40,524 bases of DNA. It comes from UM-FILTER-39-64 sp964367055. Lineage in GTDB: Bacteria; Patescibacteriota; Minisyncoccia; UBA6257; UBA9933. The notes below the pieces were generated by a model. It had not been told where the DNA came from. It saw only the letters and a program-made list of their open reading frames with translations, and did no database searches. The stretch spans positions 1-40,524 of the forward strand of contig CAYIWD010000002.1 of assembly GCA_964367055.1 (NCBI GenBank). Direction: 5' to 3'. Below are positions 1-7,378 of the stretch, one piece after another (the stretch's first letter is position 1; each line of letters opens with the position of its first letter). The position numbers and the translations under genes are program-made.

Positions 1-3000
1 ATTACTGGTCCCGTCTTTCCACTAAATCCGTTGAATACGGCGCTGGCCTAATTAATCTTTTCCTTCAACAAGCCGAGGCCGCGAAAAATAATTCTGATGT
101 CAGCCAAACGCAACCAAAATCATTTCTCTCTCAAGTAATTGACGTTGTGACAAATTTTTTCTCTGATATTTTTGGCAATAACCAAAATCTTCAGCCAGTG
201 GCTCAAATTACTCTAGATACTCAAAATACCGACCAGTCGAATCAGACACAAACAACAAATCAACAAACAAACCAAATAACGCAAACAACCCAGAAACCAA
301 AAACTACCGAACAACAAACGATTTCAAACAAGCAATCGATTGACAACCAAGACGAAAATCTCCAACCAGACCAGCTAATTCAAGACGAAAAACAAATAGA
401 CGAAGAACAGACAAACGACCAACAGCAAACACAGCTAACCCAAGCCGTATCCGCAGCTAAACAATGTTCTTTTGCTACCACTCAACCCCCTTCGCATCAA
501 GGAGTTATTATTAACGAAGTAGCTTGGATGGGCACAACTGATGATGCCAATAACGAATGGATTGAATTGAAAAATATTTCGGTAACCGAAACTGATATTA
601 CTAACTGGCAATTAATTGATAAAGGTGAGCAAATAAAAATAATTTTTGCTTCCATTAATGGAAGCAAAAATATCCAGTCAAACCAGTTTATTTTATTAGA
701 ACGCACCGACGATAATTCGGTTCCAAATATTACCGCTGACTTAATTTATACCGGCGCTCTTTCCAATACTGACGAAGGACTGCGGCTTTTTGACGGGCAA
801 TGTAATTTAATTGATGAGACACTGGCTAATCCAAATTGGCCAGCTGGTAACAATACTTCAGCTACTGAAAGAAAAACAATGGAACGCGACGCGAGTGGCT
901 TTAATTGGCACACTGCAAGCGTCATTAATGGCACGCCGAAAAAAGAAAATTCAACAGCAACAACTTATTCTGGCGGAGGCGGAAGTAGTGGAGGGCAAAC
1001 ATCAAATAATCCTTCGGCAGGCTCAGGGCAAGTAAAAATTTTAATTAATGAAATTCAAATTGCTCCTACGAGCGACAGATTTATAGAGCTTTATAATCCC
1101 AACGACTCGACAATAAATCTTACAAATTACTATATTCAAAGAAAAACCCAAACTGGCAGTAGTTTTTCGTCTTTGGTTTCAAAGACATATTTTGAAAATA
1201 AAATAATTCTTAGCCGCGGCTATTTCTTAATCTCCCGCAGCGTTTTGGCAAACACTGATATTGTTTTAGATAATTTGACCCTAACCGAATCAAACACGAT
1301 TCAAATTAAAAATTCCGATGGCGAAATAATTGATAAGGTTGGCTGGGGCCAGGCGAATGACTGCGAAGGTTCTTGCGCAATTGGTCCGCCTATAAACCAA
1401 AGTATCCAAAGAAAATTCCAAAATAATACTTTTGTTGACACAGATAATAACGCGCAGGACTTCGAAATTCAAACTTGTCCAAGCCCCAAAGCCCAATCTC
1501 AAAACTGCCAAGAAGCCCAAGCGCCAACGAACTACGTTGGCGCTAATCATATTGTTATCAGTGAAATTGAAGTTAAAGGAAACGCCGCTGGTGATGAATT
1601 TATTGAGCTTTATAATCCAGCAAATTCATCAATTTCATTAGACGGTTATTCAATTCAGTATTTAAGCGGCTCAGCCACTTCAACCGCTAAGATTATAAAG
1701 AAAAATTTTAACAGTTTATACCAAATAGCGGGGAAGAGTTTTTTTCTTTTGGTAAATTCTAACGCTACTTCATCGTTAAAAGATAAAGCCGATATGACTT
1801 ACGCTAGTTTTTCTTTGTCCGGCAATTCTAGTGGCGCTACGATTTTTTTAGTCGGTACAACAACGGCTATTTCCAATCTTGATGATTTACTAATTATAGA
1901 TAGCTTGTCTTATGGAAATCCTGTTTTAATTGTCAGTAGTGCTATTCCAACTGTTCCAGATGCCAATAAAAGCTTAGAGAGAAAAGCCACCCCTATATCA
2001 ACCGCCGATTCAATGATTTCTGGAGAACATCAATTTTTGGGCAATGGTTATGATTCAGATAACCCAGACAACTTTATTTTAAGAGACTTATCAGAACCGC
2101 AGAATTCTTTAAGTTTTCCTGAGCCGAGAAATGCGCCGACCGAGCCGGAAGATTTTAATGTTTCTTATAGTTCTTCAACTTTACAATTAAATCTTAACTG
2201 GCAGCCCTCCCAAGATTTTTCCGGCGCCACCTCCAGTGTCGTTTATAAAATTATCGATATTAGCGCCACTTCAACAATTTTAGCGATTACAACATCTACA
2301 ACGTTTACAGCCGCTATTAATGAAGTCGGCCGCGACTATCAATTTTTTATTCAAGCGTTTGATAAAGATGGTTTGGGTTCGGAAATAAATACCTTATCAA
2401 TTTCCGTGCCAAGTTTTCTTTCCGGCTTGTATTTTTATACTGACCCGCGAGATAACAATAAAAATTTAATTGAAGCGTATTATAATAACTATCCTTTTGT
2501 GCCAGATTTATTCGGCCAAAATAAGTGGGCGCTTATTGTTTTTAATCTTGATAGCGACGCTAAAGATAATTTAGATAATAATTTATGGCAGCCGAATGAT
2601 TTAGCCAATGTTTTAAGAATAAAATACAATAATTGCGTCGGCGGATTAACGCCCCGATATTCTTTGATTCTGCCTAATTCGCAAAATTATTGCGGTACTT
2701 CTGGCGGCGCTTTTAATTCAGCTTTTGCTTTCAGCCAATTAGAAGATAACCATTTTATTATTGAACTCGCCAGTTCAAGCCAAGAAATGAATTTTACTGA
2801 AAACGATTTTACCACTGCGGTTTTTTACACGACTTATTCAGTGCAGACAATGGACGGCAGAGCGCCTTCTTTTCAATTAGCGGCAATTGATAAAACAAAG
2901 TATTATTTTGGCAATCTGTCGACTCAGGAGCCGCCAAAACTTAACGGTTCAATTAATCTCAATTTTGATTCACAGAATTCACGGCTATATCTTAACTGGC

Positions 3001-3746
3001 CCAAAGCCACTGATTCCGATACCTTGGACTATCTTTTGACTTACGAAATAAAATACAATGATTCAGATGAGTGGCAATTACTGACTAGCGCTACCAGCAC
3101 CTCAAAATTTGTCTCGCCCGGCGATAATTTACAAATTAGTTTAAGAGCTAAAGATGATTTTAATAATTACTCCTCTCCAACTTTAACCGTTAATTGGTCT
3201 TATCCAGAGACAAACTTTTGCCTAAGCCAAACCGAAGCCAATAACTGGAGTTATACTTTTGGCCAAAAAGACGGCACCGAAGCAGCGGATGTCAATTTAC
3301 AAAGCATTGCAGCACAAGAAGATTTTCAATTTAACAAAGTGGTTTTAAAAATCCGCCAAACGCAAGCGAACAATGACGCCAATTTAAAACTTTCGGTTTA
3401 CGCTAGTAATAGTTCAGGCCAACCAGATTTTACAAATCAATTAGATTCTACAATAATTTCTAATGTTTTTAATCCGGGTGAAAATCAAGACATAACTTTT
3501 AGTTTCGCAAATCCGATTTCTCTTAGCGCTGGTAATAAATATTGGTTGGTTTTAGAAGTGGATAATTATAATTCTACCAACAGTTATAATGCCTGGCATA
3601 GTAATTCTTGGCAAAATGCCACAGCTGACGATGTTTATTCAGGAGGCGAGGCCGGAAAAATTCAAAAAAACTGGGACTCGTCTTATAGTAGTTTCAGCGC
3701 AATATCAGACCAAGATTGGTATATGAAAATCGGGCTGGGGTTGTAA
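1..3746 (+). CDS. Lamin-tail-domain surface protein, 5'-truncated; probable subtilase C-terminal region
   Basis: The reading frame is already open at the left edge, so the GTG at 147 is not the true start; the gene begins outside the window. The first visible residues include YGAGLIN, which resembles the end of S8 subtilase catalytic domains (subtilisin has YGKGLIN), so a protease domain probably lies upstream (inference). Numbering from base 147: a Gln/Thr/Asn-rich linker (about 20-110), then three lamin-tail-like domains starting near 118 (IINEVAWMG, then EWIELKN), 296 (ILINEIQ, FIELYNP) and 467 (IVISEIE, FIELYNP). Fibronectin-III-like segments with LNWQPS and LNWPKA start near 661 and 930, and a C-terminal beta-rich module starts near 1031. 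Lamin-tail domains in bacteria occur on secreted or surface proteins. It is likely extracellular; substrate unknown. A Gly/Ser stretch and a short palindrome-derived segment (1011-1028) lie between the first two lamin-tail domains. Confidence 0.8.
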   Translation, partial: YWSRLSTKSVEYGAGLINLFLQQAEAAKNNSDVSQTQPKSFLSQVIDVVTNFFSDIFGNNQNLQPVAQITLDTQNTDQSNQTQTTNQQTNQITQTTQKPKTTEQQTISNKQSIDNQDENLQPDQLIQDEKQIDEEQTNDQQQTQLTQAVSAAKQCSFATTQPPSHQGVIINEVAWMGTTDDANNEWIELKNISVTETDITNWQLIDKGEQIKIIFASINGSKNIQSNQFILLERTDDNSVPNITADLIYTGALSNTDEGLRLFDGQCNLIDETLANPNWPAGNNTSATERKTMERDASGFNWHTASVINGTPKKENSTATTYSGGGGSSGGQTSNNPSAGSGQVKILINEIQIAPTSDRFIELYNPNDSTINLTNYYIQRKTQTGSSFSSLVSKTYFENKIILSRGYFLISRSVLANTDIVLDNLTLTESNTIQIKNSDGEIIDKVGWGQANDCEGSCAIGPPINQSIQRKFQNNTFVDTDNNAQDFEIQTCPSPKAQSQNCQEAQAPTNYVGANHIVISEIEVKGNAAGDEFIELYNPANSSISLDGYSIQYLSGSATSTAKIIKKNFNSLYQIAGKSFFLLVNSNATSSLKDKADMTYASFSLSGNSSGATIFLVGTTTAISNLDDLLIIDSLSYGNPVLIVSSAIPTVPDANKSLERKATPISTADSMISGEHQFLGNGYDSDNPDNFILRDLSEPQNSLSFPEPRNAPTEPEDFNVSYSSSTLQLNLNWQPSQDFSGATSSVVYKIIDISATSTILAITTSTTFTAAINEVGRDYQFFIQAFDKDGLGSEINTLSISVPSFLSGLYFYTDPRDNNKNLIEAYYNNYPFVPDLFGQNKWALIVFNLDSDAKDNLDNNLWQPNDLANVLRIKYNNCVGGLTPRYSLILPNSQNYCGTSGGAFNSAFAFSQLEDNHFIIELASSSQEMNFTENDFTTAVFYTTYSVQTMDGRAPSFQLAAIDKTKYYFGNLSTQEPPKLNGSINLNFDSQNSRLYLNWPKATDSDTLDYLLTYEIKYNDSDEWQLLTSATSTSKFVSPGDNLQISLRAKDDFNNYSSPTLTVNWSYPETNFCLSQTEANNWSYTFGQKDGTEAADVNLQSIAAQEDFQFNKVVLKIRQTQANNDANLKLSVYASNSSGQPDFTNQLDSTIISNVFNPGENQDITFSFANPISLSAGNKYWLVLEVDNYNSTNSYNAWHSNSWQNATADDVYSGGEAGKIQKNWDSSYSSFSAISDQDWYMKIGLGL

Positions 3747-3766
3747 AATTATTTTAAAAACAAAAA

Positions 3767-3788
3767 GGGCTGTCATAATGACCAGCCC
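3767..3788 (-). terminator. Rho-independent terminator of the 3806-4511 unit
   Basis: The outer stem GGGCTG/CAGCCC, with a bulged inner TCA/TGA stem, lies 18 nt past the stop of the minus-strand gene ending at 3806. Read on the minus strand it is followed by a T-rich run (complement of 3755-3766). The plus strand has no T-tract, so it mainly serves the minus-strand unit, although it also lies just beyond the stop of the convergent surface-protein gene. Confidence 0.7.
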
Positions 3789-3805
3789 CGTAGCATAGCT
3801 TCGCG

Positions 3806-4069
3806 CTATTTCTCTTCCCAGCTTATTTTTTCTATAAGCTCCCGGAGGAATCTCCACGCTCTCGCCTCGTCCCCCACCGGAGACAACATCAATACAAATC
3901 GTTTAAGCCGCGAGATAATCTCGCCTTTTTTCTCCTTAGGCAACTCCGAAAGCACGAGTATTTCGCCCAGCTCTCGAAGTTCATGTTCTGCCCCTCGCGA
4001 TATAATAACACAGGGTACCCTCAATTCCATCTTATCAAGAACAACTTCATGAAATGGTTTTTTTGACAT
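3806..4069 (-). CDS. Small hypothetical protein, last gene of a three-gene accessory unit
   Basis: About 87 residues, charged and mostly helical by eye, with no family I recognise and no membrane segment. The start is chosen from the ribosome-binding site: AAAAGGAGG at 4078-4086 sits 8 nt before the ATG at 4069, whereas the possible GTG at 4078 lies inside that site. The Shine-Dalgarno overlaps the stop of the upstream gene (4085-4087), so the two are co-transcribed and probably coupled. The unit has its own promoter and terminator. The strong ribosome-binding site contrasts with most housekeeping genes in this window and hints at a different origin or expression regime. Confidence 0.7.
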   Translation of the reverse strand: MSKKPFHEVVLDKMELRVPCVIISRGAEHELRELGEILVLSELPKEKKGEIISRLKRFVLMLSPVGDEARAWRFLRELIEKISWEEK

Positions 4070-4084
4070 ATCTGCCACCTCCTT

Positions 4085-4303
4085 TTATGTGTTTGTCGCC
4101 TTTTCTCCTTTGGGCTCGGGCTCAAACTGTACCGCTAAATATTGAGCCTTCAACTCAGAGAAATCTGACAATTCCTGAATGGTAAGATACCAATCGCCGT
4201 CATACCAGACCCGGTTAATCGTATAGATTGGACCCTCTACTAGCTTAGGACTGCCGTAGCGCTTGGGATAAGCAGTCTTACCTTCTTTAACCCTCATTTT
4301 CAT
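4085..4303 (-). CDS. Small protein, possibly SH3-like fold, phage-flavoured
   Basis: The longest frame runs to 4348, but the likely start is the ATG at 4303 (or 4297), inside the last codons of the upstream gene, where ATGAAAATGAGG gives MKMRV. About 72 residues. The pattern, a basic start, then GPIYTINRVWYDGDWYLT and an ending with AVQFEPEP, recalls short phage and plasmid proteins of the form 'GKVYTV...DGDWYLL...FEP', which are thought to be small beta barrels. That resemblance is from memory and tentative. No good Shine-Dalgarno precedes the start, so translation is probably coupled to the gene ending at 4287. Confidence 0.6.
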   Translation of the reverse strand: MKMRVKEGKTAYPKRYGSPKLVEGPIYTINRVWYDGDWYLTIQELSDFSELKAQYLAVQFEPEPKGEKATNT

Positions 4304-4511
4304 CCCACGGGAAAAAGCAGGTGGCTTTTGGGCCATCCAGCCTGGCAAGAACCGCGCCCTTAAGATAGTTCATCTGAACTATATCAGCGCCTGCCGAGGG
4401 GTCAATACAAAGGCCAGAATTAGCAATACCAGCCCTTGCGCACGCCTTTATGAATCTGTCCACTAATTCACTGTTTGATGCCTCGTACGCTGTCTTTGGT
4501 TCTGCTTCCAT
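4287..4511 (-). CDS. Small hypothetical protein, first gene of the accessory unit
   Basis: 74 residues, acidic at both ends, with CARAG and LCIDPSAGAD segments; no family recognised. The start at 4511 is well supported: GGAGG followed by 5 nt and ATG. It leads a three-gene minus-strand unit with a plausible promoter at 4562-4590 and a terminator at 3767-3788. The third gene's Shine-Dalgarno and the overlap with the second gene show that the unit is translated as a set. It could be a remnant of mobile DNA, but no integrase or phage structural gene is nearby. Confidence 0.65.
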   Translation of the reverse strand: MEAEPKTAYEASNSELVDRFIKACARAGIANSGLCIDPSAGADIVQMNYLKGAVLARLDGPKATCFFPWDENEG

Positions 4512-4561
4512 AATATCCTCCTTCCTCCATATAGAATTTTTATTAATTTATTGCTGGATAA

Positions 4562-4590
4562 AGAGTAGCACACTTCTATTGTTTTGTAAA
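4562..4590 (-). promoter_or_regulatory. Promoter for the 3806-4511 unit
   Basis: On the minus strand, -35 TTTACA (4590-4585), a 17-nt spacer and TACTCT (4567-4562) preceded by TGC, resembling an extended -10. It lies about 50 nt before the ATG at 4511. Its -35 overlaps the T-tract of the neighbouring terminator (4596-4627). Confidence 0.5.
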
Positions 4591-4595
4591 TAAAA

Positions 4596-4627
4596 GCGGC
4601 TCGCCCATAAATGTAAGAACGAACCGC
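4596..4627 (-). terminator. Rho-independent terminator after the zinc-finger gene
   Basis: The 8-bp stem GCGGTTCG/CGAGCCGC (one G-T pair), read on the minus strand, is followed by TTTTATTT. It lies 30 nt past the stop of the 57-aa gene at 4658-4831. Confidence 0.75.
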
Positions 4628-4657
4628 GGATGAAATTAATAATTCCGTATAGTAATC

Positions 4658-4831
4658 TTACCTTCTCAATTCCTTCGGCTTGTTGATAAACCGAAGGGCA
4701 ATCTTTTTCAGCTGGAACCTACGAGGTTGCGCTTTAGGAATAGTTTCAACCCTTACCCTTCTGAATCCATTTTCGCACCGATAACAACCGCTGCCTCCGC
4801 ACGACCAACACGTTTCTAAAATTTCTGCCAT
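4658..4831 (-). CDS. 57-aa CXXC zinc-finger-like small protein
   Basis: A short open frame of 57 codons beginning at the ATG at 4831. It is preceded by GGAGAGGAGGGG about 6 nt upstream, an excellent ribosome-binding site, and followed by a clear terminator. The N-terminal part reads CWSCGGSGCYRCENG, the CxxCxGxGxxxC arrangement of DnaJ-type zinc fingers, which normally bind zinc. The rest is strongly basic (RRVRVE, PRRFQLKK, PKELRR), suggesting contact with RNA or DNA (inference). It lies 42 nt after the hydroxyacid dehydrogenase gene on the same strand and may be the end of that transcript. Function unknown. Confidence 0.75.
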   Translation of the reverse strand: MAEILETCWSCGGSGCYRCENGFRRVRVETIPKAQPRRFQLKKIALRFINKPKELRR

Positions 4832-4873
4832 AAATTTCCCCTCCTCTCCTTGTAAAAAATGTCAAAGTGCTGT

Positions 4874-5920
4874 TTAAACCAACCCGGATTGAGCGACCGA
4901 ATACATCGGCTGATTTTTTTCTATAAAACTTTTGATGTTTTCCAAATCCATGGCTAAAATCTGCCTAAGCGCTTCTTGGGTGTTAAAAGCATTGTGAGGA
5001 GTGATAATCACATTAGGCATATCAATCAAAACATGATTGGCTAAAATAGTCCGTAAATTATGCTCTTCAGGATGGCCATAGAGAACAAGCTGTTTTTCAT
5101 CTTTAATCGCTCCCTCTTCTTCTAAAACATCTAAACCAACACCAGCTAAAATTCCTTCGTTTAATCCCCTAACTAAAGCGTTGGTTTCAACTATCGCGCC
5201 TCGCGAGGTGTTAATTAGTAGCGCGCCTTTTTTAATTTTAGAAATATTTTGCGAATTGATTAAATAATGAGTGGACGTCCGCCCTGAGCTTGTCGAAGGG
5301 TAAATATACGGCACGTGAAGAGAAATAATATCCGACTGGGCCAATAAATCATCTAAGGCTAAATACTTAAAACCCATTTCTTTGGCAAAATTTTCATCGG
5401 GCTGAATATCAAAAGCCAATATTTTCATACTAAAACCCTTGGCAATTTTAATCATACAGCGGCCAATTCTGCCGGTGCCTATAATGCCGATTGTTTTGCC
5501 TTTTAAATCAAAGCCGCGCATACCTTCAAGGGAAAAGCTGCCGGTTTTTCTGATTTGGTCAAAAGAAGCGTAAATTTTCCGCGAAAGATTCAGAATTAAG
5601 CCAAAAGCAAATTCCGCCACGGTATTTTCGCCGTAGCCCGGCACATAAGCCACGGAAATATTTTTCTCTTTAGCGTCCGCAATATCAATGTGGTCAAAGC
5701 CGGTGGAGCGAGTGGTAATTAACTTCAAATTGGGAAAAGCGTTAATAACCTTTTTATCAATGTTTGAGCCGACAAAAACGGAAATAATTTCAAAATCTCT
5801 CTGTTGTGGCAGATTATCTTTATCTAATTTTTCTTTAGTAAAAAATAATTCAGCTGAAGCCAGCTGATTTTTAAAATAGTCAATTTCCCAATCTTCAATT
5901 TCAAAAAAACCTATTTTCAT
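4874..5920 (-). CDS. D-isomer-specific 2-hydroxyacid dehydrogenase (D-lactate dehydrogenase-like)
   Basis: 348 residues, full length for the family. It would reduce a 2-keto acid to a D-2-hydroxy acid with NADH in the cytoplasm; D-lactate from pyruvate is the simplest guess for a fermentative cell. The Rossmann motif GIIGTGRIG lies near residue 145. The catalytic residues are the Arg in NTSRGAIV, the Glu in GLDVLEEEG and the His in ITPHNAF. The start ATG overlaps the upstream pilin-like gene by ATGA (5917-5920), so they are coupled. An unusual segment, PSTSSGRTS, between HVPY and HYLIN is encoded by a palindrome-derived repeat (about 5272-5300), where relatives have a much shorter loop. Substrate not determined. 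Confidence 0.9.
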   Translation of the reverse strand: MKIGFFEIEDWEIDYFKNQLASAELFFTKEKLDKDNLPQQRDFEIISVFVGSNIDKKVINAFPNLKLITTRSTGFDHIDIADAKEKNISVAYVPGYGENTVAEFAFGLILNLSRKIYASFDQIRKTGSFSLEGMRGFDLKGKTIGIIGTGRIGRCMIKIAKGFSMKILAFDIQPDENFAKEMGFKYLALDDLLAQSDIISLHVPYIYPSTSSGRTSTHYLINSQNISKIKKGALLINTSRGAIVETNALVRGLNEGILAGVGLDVLEEEGAIKDEKQLVLYGHPEEHNLRTILANHVLIDMPNVIITPHNAFNTQEALRQILAMDLENIKSFIEKNQPMYSVAQSGLV

Positions 5921-6609
5921 TTTATAAATTTAAAGCTGGAAAGAATTTTAGCCATATCCGCTCCGCTAATTTCGCTAAAGTCGGCGCCATAAAATATTAA
6001 AGAAATATTTTTCTCGGCTATTGTATAAACTGTCGCTTCTAGAAAAGACGCAATTCTGCCTTTGGGGCTGAATAATTTTTGCACTTCATAGCCACCTATC
6101 ATCACTTTTCCCATATCATCTAACGTCAATGACTTAAACGCGCTTTGCAACTGATTACTATCTTTAAAAACAGAAACATTAAAAACTATTTTTTGGCCTG
6201 CTGTGGTTTTATCAGCTAACGGATTCTCAAAAGAAATTGAATAAAGATAAGATTCTGCGAGCTGCGGATTTTCAATGATTTTTAAAGTAGGCGGGTAGTT
6301 TACTGAAAAGCCATATTCTTTGTTTTGATAAGTTTTCCAGTTTGCGGTGAGCGTAGTCGAACTATTGGAAATTTTAGAAGTTGAACTTGAGGCTACGGCC
6401 GGAGATGGGCAAGCCGCAAATTCGCAATTAGGGCCGGTGCGGCCGACGTAAGAGCCATCAGGACACTCCTTGGCTTCTTGAGTACAAGCAACGGGCATAA
6501 TCGACGTTGTCTTAGATTTCCAATACCAAACTCCAGCAGCAGCGGCTAAAACTCCGCCGATTATCAAAATTATCGCAATTGGCGCGAGACCTTTTTGTCT
6601 GTAAGACAT
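5917..6609 (-). CDS. Membrane-anchored pilin-like envelope protein with a cysteine-rich motif
   Basis: 230 residues. The N-terminus has a basic stretch and one hydrophobic helix (KGLAPIAIILIIGGVL), shared with the proteins at 14179 and 23788 and common in this bacterial group. A Cys-rich segment follows (CTQEAKECPDGSYVGRTG, then CEFAACP), then a Ser/Thr linker and a C-terminal domain with NWKTYQNKEYGFSVNYPP, also seen in the 23788 protein (NWQTYRNEEYGVEVKYP). It is probably anchored in the membrane with the domain outside. Whether it is processed like a pilin is unknown; no clear prepilin peptidase site was identified. It is coupled to the downstream dehydrogenase by ATGA. Confidence 0.75.
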   Translation of the reverse strand: MSYRQKGLAPIAIILIIGGVLAAAAGVWYWKSKTTSIMPVACTQEAKECPDGSYVGRTGPNCEFAACPSPAVASSSTSKISNSSTTLTANWKTYQNKEYGFSVNYPPTLKIIENPQLAESYLYSISFENPLADKTTAGQKIVFNVSVFKDSNQLQSAFKSLTLDDMGKVMIGGYEVQKLFSPKGRIASFLEATVYTIAEKNISLIFYGADFSEISGADMAKILSSFKFIK

Positions 6610-6655
6610 ATTTTAGGATAATTCGCATGTGCCTATTCGCTAAGGCTTTCGCATA

Positions 6656-7258
6656 CTATTTCTTAGTTCTAATAATTTCATCCACCAAGCCATATTCTTT
6701 TGCTTCGTGCGCTGTTAACCAGAAATCCCTATCAGTGTCTTTTTCGATTTTAGAAAGCGGCTGGGAAGTGTGTTTGGCTAAAATTTGATTCAAGCGGTCT
6801 TTGATTTTAATAATATGCTTGGCGCTGATTTCAATTTCAACGGCTGGCGCCATCCCCTCGCTACCACCCATTACCTGATGAAGCAAAACTTCGGAATTCG
6901 GCAGAGTAAATCTTTTGCCTTTAGCGCCTGCGGCTAAAAGCACTGCGCCCATTGAAGCGGCGATGCCGACGCAAATCGTAGAAACATCTGGCTTGATATG
7001 TTGCATTGTGTCATAAATAGCCAAACCGCCAGTCACTACTCCGCCGGGCGTATTTAAGTAAAGCTTAATGTCTTTTTTGGGGTCTTCGTGCTCTAAGAAA
7101 AGCAACTGTGCAATAACCGCATTAGCCACTCCATCGCTAATCGGGCCGCCAATAAAAATTATCCGCTCTTTGAGCAAGCGCGAGTAAATATCATAAGCCC
7201 TTTCGCCGAATTGAGATTTTTCAATAACCGTTGGAATTAAATATTGGTCGTGTTCCAT
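6656..7258 (-). CDS. clpP: ATP-dependent Clp protease proteolytic subunit
   Basis: 200 residues, the usual ClpP length. It is the serine peptidase barrel that degrades unfolded substrates fed by Clp ATPases in the cytoplasm. The catalytic Ser is in GIAASMGA (near 98), the His in EVLLHQVMGG (near 123) and the Asp in KDTDRDFWL (near 172). Other family marks are FIGGPISD, YLNTPGG and YGLVDEI. No Clp ATPase gene or trigger factor gene is adjacent, unlike many bacteria. The 120-nt gap upstream contains a long inverted repeat (7297-7352). The start has no obvious Shine-Dalgarno. Confidence 0.95.
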   Translation of the reverse strand: MEHDQYLIPTVIEKSQFGERAYDIYSRLLKERIIFIGGPISDGVANAVIAQLLFLEHEDPKKDIKLYLNTPGGVVTGGLAIYDTMQHIKPDVSTICVGIAASMGAVLLAAGAKGKRFTLPNSEVLLHQVMGGSEGMAPAVEIEISAKHIIKIKDRLNQILAKHTSQPLSKIEKDTDRDFWLTAHEAKEYGLVDEIIRTKK

Positions 7259-7296
7259 AAGCTTCGCTTTATGAGATACTAATATACTAATTCATG

Positions 7297-7352
7297 CGAA
7301 TGATACTAATGGATACGAATTCGTATTTATTCGTATCATTAGTATGCATTCG
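7297..7352. repeat. Long inverted repeat between hppA and clpP
   Basis: Arms of about 24 nt (7297-7320 and 7329-7352) are near-perfect reverse complements containing ATACTAAT and ATACGAAT, with an 8-nt loop. Neighbouring sequence repeats ATACTAAT again. There is no T-tract, so it is not a standard terminator; it may be a REP-like element or an mRNA stability hairpin in the clpP leader. Confidence 0.8.
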
Positions 7353-7378
7353 TATATTGGTATCGCATTTATTATATC

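Noticed and set aside
497..706. Minus-strand open frames under the lamin-tail gene (also 746-934 and 1290-1550)
   Set aside because: They lie wholly inside a well-supported coding region, have no ribosome-binding site, and their translations look like antisense of repetitive domains.
4076..4078. GTG start for the 3806 gene (likewise GTG at 16830 for the plus-strand orphan)
   Set aside because: Both GTG codons are part of the GGAGGTG Shine-Dalgarno itself; ATG codons 8 nt downstream are the proper starts.
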